Assembly (NCBI GenBank): GCA_905234555.1
Contig: CAJOHO010000002.1
Span: forward strand, 113,499-177,498
Source of the DNA: an uncultured Bacteroidaceae bacterium
Lineage (GTDB): Bacteria > Bacteroidota > Bacteroidia > Bacteroidales > Bacteroidaceae
Length of the DNA: 64,000 bases
Direction of reading: 5' to 3'
In this document: piece after piece, positions 9,346 to 19,729 of the stretch
Layout of the letters: each line of letters opens with the position of its first letter
How positions within the stretch are numbered: position 1 is the first letter of the stretch
The notes under the pieces: generated by a model
What the model saw: only the letters and a program-made list of their open reading frames with translations
Databases searched by the model: none
What the model was told of the DNA's origin: nothing
Program-made: the position numbers and the translations under genes

Positions 9346-9362
9346 AGCTTTGTTTCTTTTGT

Positions 9363-9405
9363 CGTTATTCCGTTATTCCAGAAATTCCGTAATTCCGTGA
9401 TTCCG
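9363..9405. repeat. Intercistronic short tandem repeat (GGAATnACG-like)
   Basis: On the coding (minus) strand about five degenerate copies of GGAATnACG fill the gap between the adaptor stop and the pump start. One of eight similar sites in this window. Confidence 0.6.
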
Positions 9406-9413
9406 AAAAGTCC

Positions 9414-10487
9414 TTACAACAGTCCGCCTACGTTGGCTTCAGAGGTGGGAGGAAGAATACGAACTTTCTGTCCGTCTTGCAGGAAGCGTACGCCTGAAGT
9501 CACTACATTCTCACCAGTCTTGATACCTTCTTTCACTTCGATATTTCCGTGGAGGTCAATTTTTCCGACTGTGATGGTGCGTTCATGAACCACTCCTGCT
9601 TTCTCGTCGCAGACGAAGACAACGGTTTTGCCCTCCTTGTGGTTCACGGCAGATGTAGGAACCTTGACGGTTTTGTCAGCGTCGTTGGCGTTGTAACGCA
9701 CATAGACCATCGTGGTCATTCCTGGAGTGATCTTCGAACGGTCGTAGCTGCCGGCAATCTTAAAACGTACGGAGTAGAGCTGGCTGGCGTTGGCTTCCTT
9801 GCTGTAGCTGGAAATTTCAAGAGGGAAGTTCTCGTCGGGCACTACTTCAAACGAACAGAAGGCGCTGACCAGCTGGTCGCGCTTGGCATAGTCGCTGGCA
9901 GGAACGAAAATCTCAATTTCGGTGTCTGCAGAACTGAACATGCTGACTACAGGCATTCCTGCTGAGATGGTCTCACCGTCGGAGTGGAGACGTTTCTGAA
10001 TGTAACCGCTGATGGGCGCATAGAGTTTGGTGTCTGCCAGTTGGTTGCGGTGGTTGGCAAGTTTCTCTGTGATTTGCTGGAGTCCGTAGCGTGCCTTGTC
10101 GTAGTTGGAAGCTGTGGTGTTCCCTTCGTTGTAAAGGGCAATCACACGTTCTGCGTCAGCCTTGATCTGCTCGTATTCTGCTTGTGTGGCAGACAGCTGT
10201 ACACGGTAGTCGCGAGGATCCATCTCTGCGATGAGCTGTCCTCGTCTCACATAGTCGCCTTCTTTCACATACACCTTACGAATGGGACCGCTCACACGGA
10301 AAGCCACATTCACGTCCTCCACACTTTTGGTCTTGCCAGGGAAGGTCAGCATATCGCTGTCGCCCAAGCCTAGGGCAGCTGTAGTTTTTACAAAAGGCAC
10401 TTGCTTTGCCTCTTCTTTTTTCTTGCCACAGGCTGTCAGCAGCAGTCCTGCCAGCAGCAATGTCAGTAGTGCAATGTTTGTTTTCAT
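9414..10487 (-). CDS. RND efflux periplasmic adaptor (membrane fusion protein)
   Basis: The start is set at ATG 10487, giving MKTNIALLTLLLAGLLLTACGKKK. This is a lipoprotein signal with lipobox LTAC, so the protein is predicted to be a lipid-anchored adaptor. The domain order is barrel-sandwich/lipoyl (AFRVSGPIRKVYVKEGDYVRRGQLIAEMD), coiled-coil hairpin, second lipoyl half (LYAPISGYIQKRLHSDGETI), beta-barrel and membrane-proximal domain. It bridges the pump and TolC-like channel. First gene of the operon, with a promoter at 10551-10582. Confidence 0.93.
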   Translation of the reverse strand: MKTNIALLTLLLAGLLLTACGKKKEEAKQVPFVKTTAALGLGDSDMLTFPGKTKSVEDVNVAFRVSGPIRKVYVKEGDYVRRGQLIAEMDPRDYRVQLSATQAEYEQIKADAERVIALYNEGNTTASNYDKARYGLQQITEKLANHRNQLADTKLYAPISGYIQKRLHSDGETISAGMPVVSMFSSADTEIEIFVPASDYAKRDQLVSAFCSFEVVPDENFPLEISSYSKEANASQLYSVRFKIAGSYDRSKITPGMTTMVYVRYNANDADKTVKVPTSAVNHKEGKTVVFVCDEKAGVVHERTITVGKIDLHGNIEVKEGIKTGENVVTSGVRFLQDGQKVRILPPTSEANVGGLL

Positions 10488-10550
10488 ATTTCTATTTGTA
10501 TCGTTGAAGAGTGAAAAGCCATTGATGGCTAACTTGTTTAGAATCGGGTG

Positions 10551-10582
10551 CAAAGTTACGGCTAATTTATGAAATGAGCAAA
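10551..10582 (-). promoter_or_regulatory. Promoter of the efflux operon
   Basis: On the minus strand TTTG, 20 bp, TAACTTTG: both Bacteroidetes elements at near-ideal spacing, 64 bp upstream of the adaptor start. Confidence 0.65.
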
Positions 10583-10643
10583 TAATTATGTGTGCAGAGT
10601 TGTCCTTTTTGTCCGATTTAAATAAAATTGGCTATTTTTGCCC

Positions 10644-10687
10644 AAAAACAAAAAAGGCTATCCCTTTACTCACGTAGAAGGATAGCC
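10644..10687 (-). terminator. Terminator of galE
   Basis: GGCTATCC/GGATAGCC stem followed on the minus strand by TTTTTTGTTTTT. Confidence 0.75.
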
Positions 10688-10746
10688 CAACACAAACACA
10701 AAATAAAACACGACAAAACTACGTAAAATAACGTAGTGTGGGTTGA

Positions 10747-11787
10747 TTATTGGATTCCGTCCGCACGGAGTTTCTCTTGCCACTTCCATGCTGAGCGGAG
10801 TACATCGTCAATTTTAGCTTCGGCTTTCCAACCGAGCACCTTATTTGCTTTATCTACATTGCCCCATACTTTCTCGATATCGCCTTCGCGACGAGGAGCA
10901 AATTCCCAGTTGAGCTTTACGCCTGTGGCTTTCTCGAAACCTTCTACCACTTCCAGCGTGCTGAGTCCGCGACCTGTTCCGATATTGAATACTTCTACAG
11001 GGTCGGAGTCTTCAGTCTCGAGTACGCGTTCCATTGCCTTTACGTGAGCCTTTGCCAGATCCACTACATAAATGTAGTCACGGATGCAAGTACCGTCTTC
11101 GGTGTTGTAGTCGTTACCAAAGATTTTCAGCTGCTTACGGATACCAATGGCTGTCTGGGTAACAAATGGAATGAGGTTCATAGGTACACCGTTAGGCAGT
11201 TCGCCGATGAAAGCTGTGGGGTGTGCACCGATGGGGTTGAAATAGCGGAGGATAATGCTCTTGATAGGAGCACCGCTATGGATATAGTCTTGAATGATTT
11301 CTTCGTTAATTTGCTTGGTGTTTCCGTAGGGCGAAAGTGCCTTCTGGATAGGAGCTTCTTCTGTTACGGGCAGATTCTCCTTGGAGGGCTGTCCGTAAAC
11401 GGTGCAAGATGAAGAGAAGATAATGCCTTTCACGTTATACTTAGGCATCAGTTCCAGCAGGTTAATCAGCGAGTTGAGGTTGTTGCGGTAGTAGAGCAGA
11501 GGCTTTTCTACAGATTCGCCAACAGCCTTGCTGGCTGCAAAGTGGATGATGCCGCTGATATCAGGATATTTAGCAAACACACCTTCCAACGCTGCAAAGT
11601 CACAGCAATCCACCTGCTCGAAGGCAGGACGGATACCAGTAATCTTCTCAATGCCGTCAACAACGCTGGCACTTGAGTTAGACAAATTATCAATGATGAC
11701 TACTTTGTAGCCTGCTTGCTGGAGTTCAACTGTTGTGTGTGATCCGATAAAACCGGTTCCACCTGTGACAAGTACTGTCTCTTTCAT
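10747..11787 (-). CDS. galE: UDP-glucose 4-epimerase
   Basis: The protein has 346 residues, the family length. The Rossmann motif GGTGFIGSHT is at the N-terminus, the SDR catalytic residues are visible (SSSCTVYG with the downstream YGNTK), and RDYIYVVDLAKAH is typical of GalE. It interconverts UDP-glucose and UDP-galactose in the cytoplasm, for galactose use and surface polysaccharide. Monocistronic, with a TACATTTG -7 element at 11870-11877 and a strong terminator downstream. Confidence 0.96.
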   Translation of the reverse strand: MKETVLVTGGTGFIGSHTTVELQQAGYKVVIIDNLSNSSASVVDGIEKITGIRPAFEQVDCCDFAALEGVFAKYPDISGIIHFAASKAVGESVEKPLLYYRNNLNSLINLLELMPKYNVKGIIFSSSCTVYGQPSKENLPVTEEAPIQKALSPYGNTKQINEEIIQDYIHSGAPIKSIILRYFNPIGAHPTAFIGELPNGVPMNLIPFVTQTAIGIRKQLKIFGNDYNTEDGTCIRDYIYVVDLAKAHVKAMERVLETEDSDPVEVFNIGTGRGLSTLEVVEGFEKATGVKLNWEFAPRREGDIEKVWGNVDKANKVLGWKAEAKIDDVLRSAWKWQEKLRADGIQ

Positions 11788-11869
11788 TTTGCTGTTTGTT
11801 AATTATCGTGTTGTGATAGTTAGCTAAACTTTTTTGTTCTCGTAAGTGTGCTTTCCACTTAACTGACTG

Positions 11870-11877
11870 CAAATGTA
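11870..11877 (-). promoter_or_regulatory. -7 element (TACATTTG) for galE
   Basis: CAAATGTA on the + strand, 83 bp upstream of galE. Confidence 0.45.
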
Positions 11878-11941
11878 GACATATTTTTTGAAAGAAAAAA
11901 AGATTTTCGTGTTTTTTTTACAAATAACGCAAAAAAAGTAG

Positions 11942-11949
11942 TAATTTTG
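11942..11949 (+). promoter_or_regulatory. -7 element (TAATTTTG) for the transglycosylase locus
   Basis: TAATTTTG lies 76 bp upstream of the chosen ATG at 12025. Confidence 0.45.
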
Positions 11950-12024
11950 CCAAAAATATTGAAGTTTTGACCACTCTGGGATGAATAAAAAGTGAAAGTT
12001 TATAATTGCACATATATTAGAATA

Positions 12025-13193
12025 ATGTACGCGCGAAGTAGTTGCTTTGTGCTTTTTTTCGTTTTGACGTGCTGGCTATTGACTTCGTGTGTGCATGAAC
12101 AGCCGAAAAGTATCAGCGTTTTCAAGTCGGAAGAGACGGAAGGCAACGAAACGGCTATCTACGACTTGCCAGAAATCCAAAGCGGAGGTGAACTGATTGT
12201 TCTCACGCTCTACGGTCCTACCAGCTATTTCGAGTTCAAGGGTGAAGATTTCGGTAACCAGTTCAAGTTGGCTGAGGCATACGGTAAGAGTATCGGGGTG
12301 ATGGTTCGAGTGGATGTCTGTCGTACGCAGAGCGAGATGGTGGAGAAACTGCTGATGTGGAAATGGCAGATTCCTTACGTGAGCAGGTGGATTATTGCGG
12401 AACAACGGCGATTACCCATTTGCTGGATACACTCTCCACAGTCCAGCACGACAAGTCGTTGCGTTCCGATGGAAACAGAGCTTGGGCTGTACGTCAGTCT
12501 TCTTCCCAGTTGGCGGAATCCGTCAACGACTGGCTCTCTGAAAACGAACCGCAGTTTTTGGCACTTTCTCAGCCGAAGGTTCATGGACACAGAGGCGGCA
12601 ACTACCATTATTATGCACCGACACGCAACACCGCCGCTCCAGTGCGAAATCTGGCGAAGGGAGAGATTTCCGTCTATGATGCTTTGTTCAAGCGCTATTC
12701 GTCCCACTGCGGATGGGATTGGCGTCTGTTGGCAGCACAGGCCTACGAGGAGAGTGCCTTCAATCCTTACGCAGTCTCTTGGGCTGGTGCGATGGGACTG
12801 ATGCAGCTCATGCCGCAGACAGCTCGCGATCTGGGTGTGACGGCAGACCGTGTCTATGACGCAGAGAGTAACATTAGCGGTGCAGTTCGGCTCATCCGTC
12901 AGCTCAACGACCATTATCTCGATGTGCGCTCAAGCGACGAACGCATCAACTTCATTCTTGCTGCCTACAATGCTGGACCTGGTCATGTGGATGATGCACG
13001 CCGGCTGGCTGCCAAACGTGGCTTCCGTTCCGATGTATGGGCAGATGTAGCACCTATCGTTCTGCGAATGTCGCAAAGCGAGTACTACAACGACCCTGTG
13101 GTTCGTCACGGTTATTTCAGGGGAACGGAAACCTATAATTACGTGGCTGATATACGTGCCCGTTGGCAGACCTATCGCACCAAAATCCGTTAA
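12025..13193 (+). pseudogene. MltF-like lytic murein transglycosylase, frameshifted
   Basis: The N-terminal part (ATG 12025, MYARSSCFVLFFVLTCWLLTSC, a lipoprotein signal, then a substrate-binding-protein-like segment ending EMVEKLLMW) is in one frame. The catalytic part is in the -1 frame and picks up near 12345-12365 (EMADSLREQVDYCG). The catalytic half is intact: AQAYEESAFNP with the catalytic Glu, GAMGLMQLMPQTA and AYNAGPGHV, all SLT-domain hallmarks. Joining the frames gives one MltF-like protein of about 390 residues, possibly with a small deletion at the junction. It would cleave peptidoglycan at the outer membrane. A sequencing error, a real mutation and recoding cannot be separated here; no obvious slippery heptamer is seen. 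Confidence 0.75.
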
Positions 13194-13250
13194 GGTGAAA
13201 AAGTTGAAAACAGGATTCTTACAGTATAGTTTGAACCTGCCTTACAGGAC

Positions 13251-14354
13251 TCACTCAACGGCTTTGCGCAGTTTCTTGGGCAAAGCGTCGCGATTGAGGA
13301 AGATATAGGTGGTGTTGAGGGTCATGTAGTCTCGCGACATATACCAAGTGCCTTTGTACTCACCCACCTTGCCCCACGAATTCTTTACCATGTAGTAGGG
13401 CTTTCCCTGTTCGTCGACCGCTTTTCCGTAAATCACCATCACGTGGTCGTAGGTGAAACGCCAGTCGTCCCACTGTTCCTGACGCATCTGTTGCGTAGGC
13501 TGAACACCCTCTGGCAACTGGGCTAATCCTGTGTAAGTAAAGTCTCCAGACACATCACCTCCCCAAGCTACGGTAAAGCCTGCATCAAGTGCCTGATCCA
13601 ACACTTCCATCAGCTGCTCAATAGGGATATTGTAGCTGGGTTTCAGTCGCCATTTATAAGGAGCTTCAATGACAAACCATTGGTTGAACGGATGGTGGGT
13701 AAAGCTGGTGAGGCTTACGTAGTTATCGAGATTTAGTCCGAGATTTTCTGTAAACGATTTTGGTGTATAGTTCTTACCTTCATACACGAAGGATTCAGGA
13801 CAACGACCCACATATTTCTCGATGATGGTCTGTACGCTGTCTTGCCAATGGGGTAGGGGTTCCTTGACGTCTTTCCTGACGATGCTTCTCACCATCTTTT
13901 CCAGTTCTGGAAAGAACACATTGAAGTTAGCTAACGAGTCACCCGTCAGCGAACCAGGAGCAGGCATCGCGTCTTCTGGACAGATACCGTGCTGGCGAAT
14001 TACGTCCAGCACATCGTCACACGAACCGCCTTCCGAAATCTGGCTGTAGCCGTGCATACGGACATAGTGAGTGGCACAGTCCATGTAGTCCTTGTTCACG
14101 ACGAACATCTCACACAGATCGTAGGTCTTGCCGGTTTGGCGCAGTATCTCACTTTCGAAATAGCCCAGTGTGGCATAGGCCCAGCACGTTCCGCTGCGGT
14201 GCTGGTCCTTCACACTTGTGATCGGGTTCTCCTTGAGAATCGTAAACTGCTTCTGAGCTTTTGATTTCAGCGCTCCGGCAATCAGGTTCTCCTGTGCTGA
14301 AGCCGCTGACGCCAGTAACATCATTGTCAGGAAAACAGAAAATTTCTTTATCAT
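13251..14354 (-). CDS. Secreted C1 cysteine peptidase, aminopeptidase C / bleomycin hydrolase-like
   Basis: The protein has 367 residues with a signal peptide (MIKKFSVFLTMMLLASAASAQ). The catalytic Cys lies in SVKDQHRSGTCWAYAT, the His in DHVMVIYGKA and the Asn in YMVKNSWGKVG, the papain-fold C1B arrangement. Bleomycin-hydrolase relatives are usually cytoplasmic hexamers, so the export signal points to a periplasmic or surface peptidase that trims peptides. The next gene (14411) lies upstream on the same strand with about 57 bp between them, so the two may be co-transcribed. Confidence 0.9.
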   Translation of the reverse strand: MIKKFSVFLTMMLLASAASAQENLIAGALKSKAQKQFTILKENPITSVKDQHRSGTCWAYATLGYFESEILRQTGKTYDLCEMFVVNKDYMDCATHYVRMHGYSQISEGGSCDDVLDVIRQHGICPEDAMPAPGSLTGDSLANFNVFFPELEKMVRSIVRKDVKEPLPHWQDSVQTIIEKYVGRCPESFVYEGKNYTPKSFTENLGLNLDNYVSLTSFTHHPFNQWFVIEAPYKWRLKPSYNIPIEQLMEVLDQALDAGFTVAWGGDVSGDFTYTGLAQLPEGVQPTQQMRQEQWDDWRFTYDHVMVIYGKAVDEQGKPYYMVKNSWGKVGEYKGTWYMSRDYMTLNTTYIFLNRDALPKKLRKAVE

Positions 14355-14410
14355 ACTTATTTGATAGCCAATAGTTTCTGGTATATTATGTCTGCTTAAT
14401 GACTATAGGC

Positions 14411-15619
14411 TTAATCCCATACGTAAATCCAGTAGTCGATATTGAGGGTCATCCAGACAGAGCCTACTTCGCGAAGGATGTAATACTGAACGCTCTCACC
14501 GCCAAAGAGACGGACATAGAGTTCGAGGCCTTCGCTGGTGGCACACATAGCGTGAATCTCAGGTGCGTGACCCATGAAGTCGCCTTCGTCATCCACGAAC
14601 CAGATGGACTGTCCGTCCTGATAGCCGTCTTCCACCTTTCCGTGGAACTCCCAAGTGGAAGTCACTTCACCTTCAGCGATGCAGACCAAAGCGGCGAGGG
14701 CATCGGTTCCGTTCACCTCGAACTGAACGACGTAGAAGTGGCGTTCGGCTGGCATGAGGTCGGCAATCCATCGCGTGTCCTTAATCTTACGACCTCCGTA
14801 GTAGGTGCTGATGAGGCGCTTCACGTCCTCCGATGCTTTCCTGATGGGTTCGCCTTCCTTCCAGCGGCTGTACTGCAGCGGTTCGTGGGTTTTGAGGAAC
14901 TGGTCGGTCACCACCCAGGGACAGGCTTCGAAGTTGTCGTAACCACGGAACATCTTTGGCATGATGTTGGCATCAGCCAGTTTGAACGTATATTCCGTAT
15001 CATTGCGAACGATGGTTCCATCCTCGTCTTGTTTGGTGTTTTTCTTCTGGTTAGCGAGGCGGACAGCATTCTTGTGGGGTTTGAACATCATCTGGCGGTA
15101 GGCGCTGATATTCTTGATGGGCTTGTCATCCATTTCCCTTACCACCGTAAACGTGTTCTTTGCCTTGTTCATCTGTCGTACGGGCAGCGGAATCTCACGC
15201 AGGGTGAGGTCTTTCTCCGGCGTGCGGTAACGACCCAGATCGCTGATGTCCTCCCAGTAGATGGAGTCAGCAATGGTGTTGGCGTCGAACTTCTTTGCCT
15301 TCACGTCGTCGCCGTTGGGCGTGAACATGAAAGCCTCCGTGTTGTCGTAGTTTGAGATCACCATTGCGAAGTCCAGCGGAGCTGCTTCCTTTGTAGGCAT
15401 GATGCAGTATTTCTGGGGCAGCAGACCTGCATGACGGCGTTGTCCCTCATAGCGCAGGATCGCCTTTTCGCAGCGGTCTGCATACCACTGCTGGTTCTTC
15501 GTCATGTTGTCATAATAACTCTGGTCTTGTGCCTGAACTGAGCCTGCGAAGGCTGTCAGAAAGAATGCGACAGAGAGAAGGGTCTGTCGTGTGTTCGTGA
15601 ATAAGTGTTTTGTATTCAT
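14411..15619 (-). CDS. Secreted hypothetical protein
   Basis: The protein has 402 residues. The signal peptide TLLSVAFFLTAFAGSVQAQ follows a longer-than-usual basic N-terminus. The mature part is soluble and mixed alpha/beta, with aromatic-rich phrases (FRGYDNFEACPWVVT, SIWFVDDEGDFMGH). I do not recognise a family or catalytic motif. It lies directly upstream of the C1 peptidase gene on the same strand and diverges from the ABC-F gene, with a TAACTTTG promoter at 15650-15657. Function unknown. Confidence 0.75.
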   Translation of the reverse strand: MNTKHLFTNTRQTLLSVAFFLTAFAGSVQAQDQSYYDNMTKNQQWYADRCEKAILRYEGQRRHAGLLPQKYCIMPTKEAAPLDFAMVISNYDNTEAFMFTPNGDDVKAKKFDANTIADSIYWEDISDLGRYRTPEKDLTLREIPLPVRQMNKAKNTFTVVREMDDKPIKNISAYRQMMFKPHKNAVRLANQKKNTKQDEDGTIVRNDTEYTFKLADANIMPKMFRGYDNFEACPWVVTDQFLKTHEPLQYSRWKEGEPIRKASEDVKRLISTYYGGRKIKDTRWIADLMPAERHFYVVQFEVNGTDALAALVCIAEGEVTSTWEFHGKVEDGYQDGQSIWFVDDEGDFMGHAPEIHAMCATSEGLELYVRLFGGESVQYYILREVGSVWMTLNIDYWIYVWD

Positions 15620-15649
15620 GTTAAATTGGGTTGATAGTTATTCTGCCTG

Positions 15650-15657
15650 CAAAGTTA
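15650..15657 (-). promoter_or_regulatory. -7 element (TAACTTTG) for the 14411 gene
   Basis: CAAAGTTA on the + strand, 31 bp upstream of the start. Confidence 0.5.
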
Positions 15658-15741
15658 GTTCCTTTTATTTTGAATTGCAAGGAATTCTTCATAAAATGAA
15701 AGATTCTTCCTGAGTTTTACAATTAATATCCATTTTTTTTG

Positions 15742-15749
15742 TATCTTTG
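15742..15749 (+). promoter_or_regulatory. -7 element (TATCTTTG) for the ABC-F gene
   Basis: TATCTTTG lies 47 bp upstream of the start. Confidence 0.5.
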
Positions 15750-15771
15750 CACCCGATAATAGTAAATCGTC

Positions 15772-15789
15772 AATCGTCAAATCGTAAAT
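15772..15789. repeat. Short tandem repeat before a start codon (AAATCGTC-like)
   Basis: GTAAATCGTCAATCGTCAAATCGTAAAT lies just before the ABC-F start codon. Short, so weaker than the other sites of this kind. Confidence 0.4.
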
Positions 15790-15795
15790 ATATAG

Positions 15796-17406
<1,611 letters not shown>

Positions 17407-17420
17407 AGGGTCCTATTAAT

Positions 17421-17903
17421 ATGAAAAAGTTTAACATCACCGTCCCCGTCATCATGAAGACAGAGGACGAACTCAACGAACAGGAGCGCAGACTGTTGGC
17501 AGAAGCCAAGGAAGCCACCTTCCGCAGCTACTCTCCCTATTCCCACTTCAGCGTGGGAGCAGCCGTGATGCTGGAGGACGGCACCATCGTCCCTGGTTCC
17601 AATCAGGAAAACTGCGCCTATCCCTCTGGTCTTTGTGCCGAACGCACAGCCCTGTTCTTTGCCAACAGCCGTTATCCCGACCAGGCCGTGACGATTCTTT
17701 GCTGCGTAGCTCGCGACACATCGGGCAACTTCACCCTGCGACCCATCCCACCTTGCGGCGGCTGTCGTCAGGTGATGGTGGAGACAGAAGAACGCTTCGG
17801 ACGACCCATGCAAGTCATGCTCTACGGCACCGACGGCATCTATTTCATCCCCTCTGCCCGCGACCTCATGCCCGTCAACTTCGATTCATCCTATCTTGAA
17901 TGA
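17421..17903 (+). CDS. cdd: Cytidine deaminase
   Basis: The protein has 160 residues, slightly longer than the usual tetrameric form. The zinc site is visible: CAYPSGLCAERTAL supplies the first Cys and the catalytic Glu, and PCGGCRQVM supplies the other two Cys ligands. It deaminates cytidine or deoxycytidine to uridine in pyrimidine salvage. It lies 14 bp after the ABC-F gene and just before the LysM glucosaminidase, probably as one operon; a CCTCACGG/CCGTGAGG hairpin separates it from the latter. Confidence 0.95.
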   Translation: MKKFNITVPVIMKTEDELNEQERRLLAEAKEATFRSYSPYSHFSVGAAVMLEDGTIVPGSNQENCAYPSGLCAERTALFFANSRYPDQAVTILCCVARDTSGNFTLRPIPPCGGCRQVMVETEERFGRPMQVMLYGTDGIYFIPSARDLMPVNFDSSYLE

Positions 17904-17906
17904 CAG

Positions 17907-17930
17907 TACCTCACGGTTTTCCCGTGAGGA
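17907..17930 (+). promoter_or_regulatory. Intercistronic hairpin between cdd and the glucosaminidase gene
   Basis: CCTCACGG-tttt-CCGTGAGG, no T-run. Possibly an mRNA processing or partial attenuation site. Confidence 0.4.
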
Positions 17931-17944
17931 ATAATAATCACATT

Positions 17945-18859
17945 ATGAAACGGTTTATTCTTCTCTTTTCACTCTTCACTCTTCACTTTATTACATGTCT
18001 GGCTCAGTCCCGCAACAGCGCGTTCGAACGCTACATCGAGCAGTATAAGGACATCGCCGTCGAACAGATGCGCAAACACGGTATTCCTGCCAGCATCACC
18101 CTGGCACAGGGACTGCTCGAAAGCGGTGGCGGCAACAGCGAACTCGCCCGTAAGAGCAACAACCACTTCGGCATCAAGTGCGGAGCCGACTGGCAGGGAC
18201 GCTACGTCACCCATTTCGACGACAACCGCAACGAACGCTTCCGCGTTTACGACAGTCCGGCACAGGGATTCGAGGACCACTCGCAGTTCCTCCTCAAACC
18301 ACGCTACCAGCGCCTTTTCCGTCTCTCCATCCTCGACTATAAAGGATGGGCACGCGGACTCAAAGCCTGTGGCTATGCCACCAGTCCCACTTATGCCGAC
18401 CGACTCATCGACATCATCGAACTCTATAAGCTGAACGACTTCGACGAAGACCCACGAGCACCCAAATTCGTGATGCCTGAGTATCGCGACGTTCCCGTTC
18501 AGCCTGTCAACCTCTTCCATCCACGTGTTTCCAACAACCGCATCCCCTGCGTTGTTGCACGCCGAGGCGACACCTGGGAATCTCTCTCCCGTGAACTGAA
18601 AATCAGCAAGAAGAACCTGCTGAAGTACAACGAAGCCTTCGAGGAAATGGAGATAGAGGAGGGTAGTTTCGTCTATCTGCAGAAGAAGGCCAGCAAGGGT
18701 CCCGACTCCATGAAGGGCAAGTGGCATAAGATTCAGCGAGGCGAATCCATGTATTCCATCGCCCAGAAGTACGGCATCCGTCTCTCCAGCCTCTACAAGA
18801 TGAACTACAAAGACGCCGACTTCGAACCTGTCGAAGACGACATCCTCCGCGTAAGATAA
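17945..18859 (+). CDS. Exported glucosaminidase with two LysM domains
   Basis: The start is at ATG 17945 (MKRFILLFSLFTLHFITCLAQ, a signal peptide). The N-terminal domain is a Flagellar FlgJ/glucosaminidase fold (GIPASITLAQGLLESGGGNS with the catalytic Glu; NNHFGIKCGADWQG; FRVYDSPAQGFEDHSQFL), expected to cut the peptidoglycan glycan strand. Two LysM domains follow (VVARRGDTWESLSRELKIS and HKIQRGESMYSIAQKYGI) and bind peptidoglycan. The protein ends right before island 1, so this gene marks the core-genome boundary. Confidence 0.93.
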   Translation: MKRFILLFSLFTLHFITCLAQSRNSAFERYIEQYKDIAVEQMRKHGIPASITLAQGLLESGGGNSELARKSNNHFGIKCGADWQGRYVTHFDDNRNERFRVYDSPAQGFEDHSQFLLKPRYQRLFRLSILDYKGWARGLKACGYATSPTYADRLIDIIELYKLNDFDEDPRAPKFVMPEYRDVPVQPVNLFHPRVSNNRIPCVVARRGDTWESLSRELKISKKNLLKYNEAFEEMEIEEGSFVYLQKKASKGPDSMKGKWHKIQRGESMYSIAQKYGIRLSSLYKMNYKDADFEPVEDDILRVR

Positions 18860-18873
18860 TTAGCGAAAATTCA

Positions 18874-19070
18874 AGCGTGCACGGTTAATATTTTGTGCAC
18901 GCTCTGTTGAGATTTTGAGCGTGCACGAACGGGTGGTCAGAGCACGCTCAAAATTTTGTTCAAGCACGCTCAAAATTTCGTTCAAGCACGCTTGAATGGT
19001 GGCTCATGTTAACACGAATTTCCGAAAGCATTAACATAAATTTTTGAGCTTGTTAACAGGGGGAAGGGGA
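18874..19070. repeat. 22-bp phased array B (left array of island 1)
   Basis: Nine units: AGCGTGCAC, TGCACGCTC, AGCGTGCAC (this unit is 23 bp), three AGCACGCT units, then TGTTAAC, CATTAAC and TGTTAAC units. All others are exactly 22 bp. The core flips orientation between units (GCGTGCAC versus GTGCACGC). Nearly identical to array D at 58082-58250, including the 23-bp exception. Confidence 0.9.
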
Positions 19071-19117
19071 TAAATGATGATGAAAAACAATGATCAGAAA
19101 AATATTTTTTCATCAAG

Positions 19118-19533
19118 GGTACACTAATTTTAAGTTATTCTGCTGTTTTTCTGAAAGATAAGCCTCAAAAGGGTACACTTAGGGTACACTAAAGGTACAC
19201 TAAAAAGGGGGTAAGGGTACACTTAGGGTACACTACTTTTGACTTATTTTCACCATTCCCTGTACTTTTTTGCTGATCTTTATACCTTTTTTCATCAAAT
19301 AATTGGTGTTTCGGAAATAGTTGAATCTTCTCGTGTAATTGACAAAACCACAACCTTCTCCCATTAGAAAAAAAGGAACAGAAAAGCAAAAAAAGTCATA
19401 AAAAAGCAAAAAAACGGTCAAAAATAGTGTACCCTAAGTGTACCCTTACCCCTGATTTGGTGTACCCTAAGTGTACCCTTTTGGGGTTTAAATCTCTGGT
19501 TGCCAACAATTTGAACAAAAATTAGTGTACCCT
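19118..19533. repeat. 11-bp-period inverted array
   Basis: The left arm has an isolated GGGTACACTAA (19118-19128), then six 11-bp units from 19171 to 19236 (GGGTACACTTA, GGGTACACTAA, AGGTACACTAA, a variant unit, GGGTACACTTA, GGGTACACTAC). The right arm is the mirror image: TAGTGTACCCT, AAGTGTACCCT, a variant unit, TGGTGTACCCT and AAGTGTACCCT from 19425 to 19479, then an isolated TAGTGTACCCT at 19523-19533. Gaps to the outlying copies are 42 and 43 bp. The centre is about 190 bp of A/T-rich DNA. Island 2 lacks this element, so it looks like an insertion into the shared block. Confidence 0.8.
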
Positions 19534-19677
19534 TGACAAAAATACTTTTTTCAGAGAAAAACAAAGCGAGATTCAGAGGACACCTAAAGTACGATTAGTT
19601 GGCAAATATGTAGTTCTTAATGTTCCCCAGTCTTTTCCCTTCGGCTCACAGCCCACCTGTCATATTCCCAATATACA

Positions 19678-19711
19678 AGTGCAAGGAAATCTGTTTTCCT
19701 GCACTTTTTTC
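19678..19711 (+). terminator. Terminator-like hairpin inside island block 1
   Basis: GTGCA-a-GGAAA, loop, TTTCC-TGCAC followed by TTTTTTCATTTTTT. It would insulate the cargo promoter from upstream transcription. Confidence 0.6.
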
Positions 19712-19729
19712 ATTTTTTCTCCGAATCGC

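Noticed and set aside
12345-12365. Programmed -1 ribosomal frameshift in the transglycosylase
   Set aside because: No X-XXY-YYZ slippery heptamer or clear downstream stem is visible.
19118-19533. Plasmid-type replication origin (iterons)
   Set aside because: No replication initiator gene is present and the array is symmetric and nested in an island; kept only as an unexplained repeat.
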